Shown in pieces: positions 1 through 4,688 of a stretch of 5,605 bases of DNA; positions within the stretch are counted from its first letter, which is position 1; the number at the start of each line of letters is the position of its first letter. The notes under the pieces are model-generated. The model was given only the letters and a program-made list of their open reading frames with translations. It was not told the origin of the DNA and did no database searches. The position numbers were made by a program, and so were the translations under genes. This DNA is from Filomicrobium sp. (GTDB lineage: Bacteria > Pseudomonadota > Alphaproteobacteria > Rhizobiales > Hyphomicrobiaceae). The DNA is taken from the NCBI GenBank assembly GCA_021775655.1, contig JAJFHK010000402.1, positions 1 to 5,605 of the forward strand, given 5' to 3'.

Positions 1-743
1 AATGAGACCGACTTAAGGCGGTTGGCATCGTTGTAGGTGTAGGCAAAGGCTGGGTCCGGTCGACTAGCGGAGATCACGTTGCCGGCGGCATCGTAGGCGA
101 ATGTACGGGTATCGGGCCCACCCTGCGATATGCCGGCTAAACGATTCGTGTTCATCGTGTAGCCATAAGTGTCGACCGTTGTGGAACCGCCTGACGGAGT
201 CGTGCTCTCCGAGGTCCGGTTGCCGGTGCCGCCATAGGTATACGACTTGGCTCCCCACGGCCCCTTGGCGCTGCTCAGGCGGTTTGAGAGCGTATTGGTG
301 AAGCTCTGATCGTTTGCCGAGTTCAATGCATCGGTGATGCCGACAACGTGAGTTTTATAGCTGCCGTTGCGAACGATCGTGCGGTCAAAATAGTTTGTCG
401 TACTCTTGTAGACCCTGATGCGCTTGTGGAGGTAATCGTTGTTCCACGTATTGCTGACCTTCAGGTCGTTGCGGAACTTCATGTACTTGATGAGGTTCGA
501 CATCGGCCGCCATTGCATGCCGGTGTAAATGATCGCCTCTGAAGGCGAGCTACTATCCTTTTCCGTGCGGACATTCGTGAGGCGGCCTTCAGCGTCGCGG
601 AAGTAGGTCACGTAGCGGCCAGAGGGATAGCGGATCTTCGAAATCCGGTCTGCCAGATCATACTCATACAAGACTTCGTAGGGCTTGCCGGCGATCGTGT
701 GCTTCTCGCGAATGAAATTGCCGCTGAGAGGCAAGCGGATAGG
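1..743 (-). pseudogene. RHS/YD-repeat protein, 5'-truncated fragment, 3' end beyond the window
   Basis: One minus-strand frame is open from 743 down to the left edge (about 247 codons) and reads as RHS repeats. YD-type motifs seen in order are VLYEYDLADRISKIRYPSGR, YFRDAEGRLTNV, KSYTYGGTGNRTSEST, TFAYDAAGNVISAS and FAYTYNDANRLKSVS. RHS proteins are normally very large surface or secreted beta-cage proteins, some delivering C-terminal toxins. Here the frame begins in mid-repeat. A stop codon sits immediately upstream at 744-746, and there is no ATG, ribosome site, signal peptide or N-terminal domain at the boundary. A hand count over 301-600 gives about 53% GC, against about 62% over 1861-2160 in the aldehyde dehydrogenase gene, which fits an accessory or acquired origin. 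The RHS assignment is firm. Calling it a broken gene is inference, because the C-terminal part is not visible and a shorter product from an internal start cannot be excluded. Confidence 0.72.
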
Positions 744-840
744 TCAACGTTTTGACGCAACCAAGACCCTGAGGGGGACATTCCGCATTCTGCTAAGCGC
801 ATCCGCCAGTCATTGCATAACGGACCTGACGAACACCCTC

Positions 841-1173
841 TTATTGATTGGTTTCGTGCTTCGCGAGCCAACGAAGAACGCCGCGGCCTTCCGCATTGGC
901 CGTGACCTCTAGTTCGCGGAATTTGGCAATCAGTTTGTGCCCGAAATCGGTGAGCTTAGCCGCAGCGCCGCCGTGACGATGTTCAGGCGTTGCGATTGCG
1001 GGTTCGTCGAACGCGGCGTTGATTTGCTGAACGAACTGCCAGGCACGGCGGTAGGATATACCCATGGCCTCGGCGGCTCGCGATAGTGACCCCTCCGTTT
1101 CGACGAGTTCGAGCAGGTGAATTTTTCCGGGTCCGATACGGTTCCCGCTGGGCAAATCAATCTGCAATTTCAC
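841..1173 (-). CDS. ModE/LysR-type winged helix-turn-helix transcriptional regulator
   Basis: Encodes a predicted 110-residue cytoplasmic DNA-binding protein. The N-terminal RIGPGKIHLLELVE (residues 12-25) and the helix-turn-helix SLSRAAEAMGISYRRAWQFV (29-48) match the N-terminal domain of ModE. A wing containing HRHGGAAAKLTDFG follows at about 65-78, then a C-terminal helix. Full ModE carries molybdate-binding Mop/TOBE domains; these are absent here, so this is the stand-alone wHTH class and its signal is unknown. I chose the GTG at 1173 because family members usually start a few residues before the xLxIDLxSGxRIGPGK segment, and a GGGGGA lies about 11 nt upstream. The frame stays open to a TTG at 1311, but the extra residues look unrelated to the family and there is no ATG. 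The gene is divergent from the aldehyde dehydrogenase gene across a region with tandem operator-like repeats, which makes that gene the obvious target (inference). No terminator is visible in the 97 bp between its stop and the RHS fragment. Confidence 0.8.
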   Translation of the reverse strand: MKLQIDLPSGNRIGPGKIHLLELVETEGSLSRAAEAMGISYRRAWQFVQQINAAFDEPAIATPEHRHGGAAAKLTDFGHKLIAKFRELEVTANAEGRGVLRWLAKHETNQ

Positions 1174-1385
1174 GCGGGCTTCAATCCCCCGGCAAACCTT
1201 CGCGTGGCCAGCCTTTCGGGATTTTGCCCCGTCAGCCAATGCCTCGCCGTCATTCGCGGCCCAATGCTCCGCTCCACTCAAAGCTCGCCCTCCAAAATCT
1301 CCAGCAGCCAAGTGGCGTTGATTCTAGCACGGATGGGCGTTGCGTGCCTGCCTGGGCTTGCACCTATTACCAATACCCAACAAAC

Positions 1386-1405
1386 CTATGTTCAAACGAA
1401 CATAG
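1386..1405. promoter_or_regulatory. Operator-like perfect inverted repeat (copy 1)
   Basis: CTATGTTC AAAC GAACATAG is a perfect 8-bp inverted repeat with a 4-bp spacer. It lies 69 bp upstream of the aldehyde dehydrogenase start and on the upstream side of the divergent wHTH regulator gene. Symmetry, length and position fit a dimeric regulator binding site. The wHTH protein is the nearest candidate binder, but its binding here is inference. The T-tract expected of a terminator is absent. Confidence 0.65.
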
Positions 1406-1410
1406 TAATG

Positions 1411-1430
1411 CTATATCCAAATGAACATAG
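1411..1430. promoter_or_regulatory. Operator-like repeat (copy 2), degenerate left arm
   Basis: CTATATCC AAAT GAACATAG has the same 8-4-8 layout as the element starting at 1386 and matches it at 17 of 20 positions. The right arm is identical and the left arm differs at two positions. The two copies start 25 bp apart, roughly two and a half helical turns. This copy ends 44 bp before the aldehyde dehydrogenase start, where a bound protein could block or position RNA polymerase. That the two copies form one tandem binding array is inference. Confidence 0.6.
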
Positions 1431-1464
1431 CTATACGCGGGTCAACCTGGGTATCGCACCTCCT

Positions 1465-1470
1465 GGAGGA
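1465..1470 (+). promoter_or_regulatory. Ribosome binding site deciding the aldehyde dehydrogenase start
   Basis: GGAGGA ends 4 nt before the ATG at 1475. It supports this start over an in-frame ATG at 1421, which has no such site and overlaps the operator-like repeat. Confidence 0.75.
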
Positions 1471-1474
1471 AACG

Positions 1475-2995
1475 ATGATCGAGAAAACGCTTGAAGAACT
1501 AAAGCAGCAGGTGCGCCTGCGTTCGCGTTACGACAATTTTATCGGCGGTGCCTGGGTCGCGCCGACGAAGGGGCGGTATTTCGCGAATATCACGCCGGTG
1601 ACCGGCAAGCCGATCTGCGAGGTCGCACGCTCGACTGCAGAGGACATCGAACTCGCTCTCGATGCTGCGCACAAGGCGAAGGATAAGTGGGCGAGCACTT
1701 CTGCAGCCGACCGCGCTGCAATCCTCCTTAAGATCGCCGATACGATGGAGCAGAGTCTCAAGCTCATCGCGATGACGGAGACGCTCGATAACGGTAAGCC
1801 AATCCGCGAGACGATGGCAGCTGATATCCCGCTGGCCATCGATCACTTCCGCTACTTCGCTGGATGCATCCGCGCTCAGGAAGGGTCGATCTCGGAAATC
1901 GACCACGATACGGTCGCTTACCACTTCCAAGAGCCGCTCGGCGTCGTCGGTCAGATCATCCCGTGGAACTTCCCCATCCTGATGGCGATCTGGAAGATTG
2001 CTCCGGCGCTCGCTGCCGGCAATTGCATCGTCTTGAAGCCAGCAGAACAGACCCCGATGAGCATCATGGTCTTGCTGGATCTCATCGGCCACCTGCTGCC
2101 GCCGGGCGTGCTCAACGTGATCAACGGCTTCGGCGTGGAAGCAGGCAAGCCGCTGGCGCAGAACCCACGCATCGCCAAGGTTGCATTCACCGGCGAGACG
2201 ACGACGGGCCGGCTCATCATGCAGTACGCCTCCGAGAACATCATCCCGGTCACACTTGAACTCGGCGGCAAGTCGCCGAATATCTTCTTTGCCGATGTCG
2301 CCGATGCGGATGATGCCTTCTTTGACAAAGCACTGGAAGGCTTTGCGATGTTCGCACTTAACCAGGGCGAGGTCTGTACGTGCCCGTCGCGCGCGCTGGT
2401 CCACGAGTCAATCTATGAACGCTTCATGGATCGTGCCATCAAGCGAGTCGAAGCCATCCAGATGGGCCACCCGCTCGATCCCACGACAATGATCGGGGCG
2501 CAGGCCTCCAACGACCAGCTGGAAAAGATCCTTTCCTATATCGATATCGGACGCCAGGAAGGTGCGACCGTTCTGACCGGGGGAGAGCGCAACGTTCAGG
2601 AAGGCGAACTTTCGGAAGGCTATTACGTCAAGCCGACCATCCTCGAAGGCCACAACAAGATGCGGGTCTTCCAGGAGGAGATCTTCGGGCCGGTGCTCGC
2701 CGTGACCAGGTTCAAGGATGACGACGAAGCACTCGCGATCGCAAATGACACGCTCTACGGACTCGGTGCCGGTGTCTGGTCGCGTGACGGTACGCGTGCC
2801 TACCGCTTTGGCCGCGCCATCCAGGCGGGCCGCGTCTGGACCAACTGTTACCATCTCTATCCCGCGCATGCCGCGTTCGGTGGCTACAAGCAGTCTGGAA
2901 TCGGTCGCGAGAACCACAAGATGATGCTCGATCACTACCAACAGACAAAGAACATGCTGGTCAGCTACAGCCCGAAGGCGCTGGGGTTTTTCTGA
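1475..2995 (+). CDS. aldB: NAD(P)-dependent aldehyde dehydrogenase, AldB/ExaC type (acetaldehyde dehydrogenase)
   Basis: The 506-residue product is full length for this group (ExaC of Pseudomonas is 506 aa, E. coli AldB about 512). It oxidises aldehydes, typically acetaldehyde from ethanol or acetoin breakdown, to carboxylic acids in the cytoplasm. Family landmarks are all present: PWNF with Asn165, the cofactor-binding KPAE with Lys188, FTGETTTGR at 238-246, LELGGK with general base Glu262, and [11 protein letters not shown] with catalytic Cys301. EEIFGPV near residue 396 and a C-terminal [12 protein letters not shown] segment follow. The CTCPSR signature after the catalytic cysteine is characteristic of the AldB/ExaC subgroup. 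The ATG at 1475 is preceded by GGAGGA. The gene is divergent from a wHTH regulator, has tandem operator-like repeats upstream, and is followed by a terminator hairpin and then a DUF779 gene, a partner often seen beside this enzyme. The physiological substrate is inferred from the subgroup. Confidence 0.95.
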   Translation: MIEKTLEELKQQVRLRSRYDNFIGGAWVAPTKGRYFANITPVTGKPICEVARSTAEDIELALDAAHKAKDKWASTSAADRAAILLKIADTMEQSLKLIAMTETLDNGKPIRETMAADIPLAIDHFRYFAGCIRAQEGSISEIDHDTVAYHFQEPLGVVGQIIPWNFPILMAIWKIAPALAAGNCIVLKPAEQTPMSIMVLLDLIGHLLPPGVLNVINGFGVEAGKPLAQNPRIAKVAFTGETTTGRLIMQYASENIIPVTLELGGKSPNIFFADVADADDAFFDKALEGFAMFALNQGEVCTCPSRALVHESIYERFMDRAIKRVEAIQMGHPLDPTTMIGAQASNDQLEKILSYIDIGRQEGATVLTGGERNVQEGELSEGYYVKPTILEGHNKMRVFQEEIFGPVLAVTRFKDDDEALAIANDTLYGLGAGVWSRDGTRAYRFGRAIQAGRVWTNCYHLYPAHAAFGGYKQSGIGRENHKMMLDHYQQTKNMLVSYSPKALGFF

Positions 2996-3070
2996 TCGAG
3001 CGAAGCACCCCGGAAGCTCGCGAACTCCCAAATCTTGAGCAGGGATTTCCTCCTCGCTACCGGCAAACTT

Positions 3071-3113
3071 GATCGCGGCATTGGCATTCTAATGCCGCGG
3101 TCTTTTCTCTTTC
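3071..3113 (+). terminator. Rho-independent terminator after the aldehyde dehydrogenase gene
   Basis: GATCGCGGCATT (3071-3082) pairs with AATGCCGCGGTC (3091-3102) to give a 12-bp stem with one G-U pair and an 8-nt loop. It is followed by the pyrimidine run TCTTTTCTCTTT. The loop repeats GGCATT, allowing an alternative shorter stem. It sits 76 bp past the aldehyde dehydrogenase stop and 40 bp before the DUF779 start, so it should at least partly uncouple the two. Confidence 0.85.
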
Positions 3114-3140
3114 GGAGCGGGGCAATTGCAGATGCGTCGC

Positions 3141-3145
3141 GGAGG
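3141..3145 (+). promoter_or_regulatory. Ribosome binding site of the DUF779 gene
   Basis: GGAGG lies 7 nt before the ATG at 3153. It selects that codon over the in-frame upstream TTG (3126) and ATG (3132). Confidence 0.75.
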
Positions 3146-3152
3146 ATGTGAC

Positions 3153-3527
3153 ATGGTTGAACGGGTCAGTGCCACGCCCCAGACACTCGCGCTCATTGCG
3201 GTTCTGGAAAATCGGAACGGCCCCTTGTTATTTCACCAATCCGGCGGGTGTTGCGATGGCAGCGCCCCGATGTGTTTTCCTGCTGGCGAATTCAAGATCG
3301 GATCGCAGGATGTTTTCATGGGCGAGATCGGCGGCGCGCCTTTCTACATGAGCCGCTCGCAGTTCGAATACTGGAAGCACACCCATCTCATCATCGATGT
3401 CGTAAAGGGACGTGGTGCGGGCTTCTCTCTGGAAGCGCCCGAGGGTGTTCGGTTTCTCACCCGCTCACGACTCTTGAGCGATGCCGAGCTTGCTGAGCTG
3501 GCCAAGTCGGAACCTGAGAAATCGTGA
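3153..3527 (+). CDS. DUF779 domain-containing protein (aldehyde dehydrogenase-associated)
   Basis: This 124-residue cytoplasmic protein has no signal peptide and no membrane segment. It carries the hallmarks of DUF779: LLFHQSGGCCDGSAPMC (residues 25-41), DVFMGEIGGAPFYMSRSQFE (53-72), W-K-H-T-H-L at 74-79, and GFSLEAPEGVRFLTRSRLL (90-108). The domain spans almost the whole chain, so the gene looks complete. The biochemical role of the family is not known to me. It is repeatedly found beside AldB/ExaC aldehyde dehydrogenases, and that is the case here. His28, Cys33, Cys34, Cys41, His76 and His78 form a set of possible metal ligands, which is my inference. A terminator separates it from the dehydrogenase gene. 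It is followed after 10 bp by a small gene on the same strand, so it may head a second transcript that also depends on readthrough. I see no clear promoter in the 40 bp between the hairpin and the start. Confidence 0.9.
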   Translation: MVERVSATPQTLALIAVLENRNGPLLFHQSGGCCDGSAPMCFPAGEFKIGSQDVFMGEIGGAPFYMSRSQFEYWKHTHLIIDVVKGRGAGFSLEAPEGVRFLTRSRLLSDAELAELAKSEPEKS

Positions 3528-3537
3528 GAAAAATTTC

Positions 3538-3738
3538 ATGCAAAGCCGACGTCTGGACATCGACAAGGCCGTGTCCTTCCTGGTGCGCAAATACGGCTGC
3601 TGCAGTCTCGGAATCGCACTTGAGCGACGAGAGCTATGCGTCCGGCTTGACGATCTGGAGGCCGCGCGCGAGTGGGCGGCTGTCGCTGCGCGTCTGCGAA
3701 CTTTATTCGCCGCAGAACCTTCAGGGCTCCTTCACTAA
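3538..3738 (+). CDS. Small hypothetical protein, 66 aa, with a Cys-Cys pair
   Basis: I do not recognise the family. Starting at the ATG at 3538 the product is 66 residues, with no signal peptide or transmembrane helix. It has an amphipathic N-terminal part (RRLDIDKAVSFLVRKYG), a Cys21-Cys22 pair, Cys34 in RRELCVRL, and an alanine/arginine-rich helix at about 38-58 (DLEAAREWAAVAARLRTLF). The gene fits tightly in an apparent operon: it starts 10 bp after the DUF779 stop and ends 36 bp before the ModA-like gene. The ribosome site is weak (GTGAGAA upstream), suggesting translation coupled to the preceding gene. The same frame extends back to an ATG at 3481 inside the DUF779 gene, but those residues read as the out-of-frame shadow of that gene. 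Real coding status is supported by spacing and composition only. A co-function with DUF779 is a guess. Confidence 0.6.
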   Translation: MQSRRLDIDKAVSFLVRKYGCCSLGIALERRELCVRLDDLEAAREWAAVAARLRTLFAAEPSGLLH

Positions 3739-3774
3739 GAAAACGAAACACTGCAATATAACGGAGATTGACAC

Positions 3775-4584
3775 ATGCGCCCTCTCATACTTGCCTGCAC
3801 GCTCTCGAGTTGCTTCATGAGCACTGCTTTTGCCGAAAACGTCAATCTTTACGCTGCCGGAAGCCTCAAGGCTGCGATGACAGATGTCGCGCGGGCTTAT
3901 GAAAAGTCCGGTTCCGGTGACTCGGTTAAGACAGTGTTCGGCGCCTCCGGTCTTTTGCGCGAACGCATCGAAAGCGGGGAAACGGCGCATGTCTTCGCAT
4001 CGGCGAACATGAAACATCCGAAAACACTGGCGGCGGCAGGCAAGGCTGCGACTGCGGTGAAAATGTTCGCCCGCAACCAGCTTTGCGCGATCGCTCAAGA
4101 TAACGTCGATGTGACGACCGACACGCTTCTGGAGCGCATGCTGGCCGATGACGTTCGGGTCGGAACGTCCACGCCGAAGGCCGACCCATCGGGTGACTAC
4201 GCCTTTGCACTGTTTGGCAAGTCGGAAAAGCTAAAGAGCGGCGCAAAGTCGAATCTTGAAGCGAAAGCCCTAAAGCTGACCGGCGGTCCGGATACTGAGA
4301 AGGCTCCGGAAGGCCGCAATCAATACGGCTGGGTGATGTCGGAAAAGAAGGCAGACATATTCCTGACCTATTGCACCAACGCGGTGCTCGCCAAAAAGGA
4401 CACGCCATCCCTTAAGATCGTCGCAATTCCTGCTGCCCTGTCGGTGGGCGCAGAGTACGGCATTATCGTCCTCAAGGGAGCACCGGAGAAAGCCGGTGCG
4501 CTGGCGCAGTTCATCCTGGAACCGGAGGCCCAGAAAATTCTGCGCGAATACGGGTTCGGGATCGGTGACGACGCTCGCGATTAG
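3775..4584 (+). CDS. ModA-like periplasmic substrate-binding protein (molybdate/tungstate type)
   Basis: The 269-residue product begins with a signal peptide (MRPLILACTLSSCFMSTAFA, likely cut after residue 20) and is otherwise a ModA-type class II binding protein of an ABC importer. Visible landmarks are the oxyanion-contacting LYAAGSLKAAM (25-35), FGASGLLRERIESGE (55-69), FASANM (74-79), DPSGDYAFALFG (137-148), and DIFLTYCTNAV (194-204). The tyrosine of the last segment aligns with the VYKTDA tyrosine of classical ModA. In place of the usual DPxxVPAGxY it has DPSGDY, and Cys104 and Cys200 are extra. It is therefore a divergent subfamily, and molybdate binding is likely but not proven; tungstate or another oxyanion is possible. 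The ATG at 3775 has GGAG 8 nt upstream. Its neighbours are a 66-aa unknown gene before it and a FecB/BtuF-like binding protein after it. No ModB or ModC is within the window. I leave the symbol blank because of the divergence. Confidence 0.85.
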   Translation: MRPLILACTLSSCFMSTAFAENVNLYAAGSLKAAMTDVARAYEKSGSGDSVKTVFGASGLLRERIESGETAHVFASANMKHPKTLAAAGKAATAVKMFARNQLCAIAQDNVDVTTDTLLERMLADDVRVGTSTPKADPSGDYAFALFGKSEKLKSGAKSNLEAKALKLTGGPDTEKAPEGRNQYGWVMSEKKADIFLTYCTNAVLAKKDTPSLKIVAIPAALSVGAEYGIIVLKGAPEKAGALAQFILEPEAQKILREYGFGIGDDARD

Positions 4585-4599
4585 AGCGGGCCCCCGCTC
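4584..4599. repeat. GC-rich inverted repeat just after the ModA-like gene
   Basis: GAGCGGG CC CCCGCTC begins at the last base of the stop codon. It can form a 6-bp hairpin with a 4-nt loop. No T-run follows, so it is not a standard terminator. It could be an mRNA 3'-stabilising or partly attenuating hairpin between the two binding-protein genes. Confidence 0.45.
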
Positions 4600-4612
4600 G
4601 CGGCGTTTGTAG

Positions 4613-4650
4613 GGAGGTTGCCGCAAAGGTGCATTGATGGCTTAACCTCC
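4613..4650. repeat. Inverted repeat in the gap between the two binding-protein genes
   Basis: GGAGGTT (4613-4619) is perfectly complementary to AACCTCC (4644-4650). The stem can be extended inward by GCC (4620-4622) with GGC (4639-4641), leaving TT bulged on the 3' side. The left arm resembles a ribosome binding site, but no plausible gene starts after it. It could be a structured leader of the downstream gene, or chance. I do not recognise it as a known riboswitch class. Confidence 0.4.
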
Positions 4651-4676
4651 AGAAGCGACACTTTCCGTCTGTCAAT

Positions 4677-4680
4677 GGAG
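4677..4680 (+). promoter_or_regulatory. Ribosome binding site deciding a GTG start
   Basis: GGAG lies 8 nt before the GTG at 4689. It supports that codon as the start of the FecB/BtuF-like gene, whose frame has an upstream stop at 4635-4637 and no ATG in a position compatible with the signal peptide. Confidence 0.65.
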
Positions 4681-4688
4681 TTCACCTG

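Larger units (their letters stand above)
1174..1474. other. Divergent intergenic regulatory region
   Basis: This stretch of about 300 bp separates the wHTH gene from the aldehyde dehydrogenase gene if the GTG start at 1173 is right. Frames in it on both strands lack family resemblance. Its notable content is the two operator-like elements at 1386-1430. A TAGAAT hexamer on the minus strand (plus positions 1321-1326) could be a -10 box for the regulator gene, but I see no good -35 partner. On the plus strand, TATATC (1412-1417) falls inside the second repeat, with TTCAAA (1391-1396) 15 bp upstream; this is a poor promoter match. I found no convincing sigma-54 (-24/-12) site. Confidence 0.5.

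Noticed and set aside
1174..1311. N-terminal extension of the wHTH protein to a TTG at 1311
   Set aside because: The extension has no similarity to the family and no ATG. The GTG at 1173 places the start where relatives begin.
1386..1405. LexA (SOS) box, because of GTTC-N4-GAAC
   Set aside because: Alphaproteobacterial LexA uses a direct GTTC-N7-GTTC repeat and Gram-positive LexA uses GAAC-N4-GTTC. The orientation here is reversed, and the symmetry extends to CTAT/ATAG.
1459..1469. CCTCC-T-GGAGG palindrome at the aldehyde dehydrogenase ribosome site as a translational switch
   Set aside because: A one-base loop cannot fold well, so only a 3-bp stem is realistic. Complementarity to a GGAGG site is common by chance.
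1321..1474. Sigma-54 promoter for the aldehyde dehydrogenase gene, as in acetoin or ethanol systems
   Set aside because: No GG-N10-GC pair with the TGGCAC/TTGC context could be found.
1117..1494. 125-codon plus-strand frame across the regulator and the intergenic region
   Set aside because: It overlaps the wHTH domain antisense, runs through the operator repeats into the dehydrogenase start, and has no ribosome site or family resemblance.
1499..2404. 301-codon open frame on the minus strand opposite the aldehyde dehydrogenase gene
   Set aside because: It lies antisense to a clearly conserved enzyme. The translation is rich in R, D and H with no recognisable motif, as expected for a shadow of GC-rich codons.
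4270..4626. 118-codon minus-strand frame opposite the ModA-like gene
   Set aside because: It is antisense to a conserved coding region, and the translation shows no domain or signal sequence.
4585..4688. Cobalamin riboswitch ahead of the BtuF-like gene
   Set aside because: The gap is too short, and I see no B12-box-like sequence or the expected conserved core.
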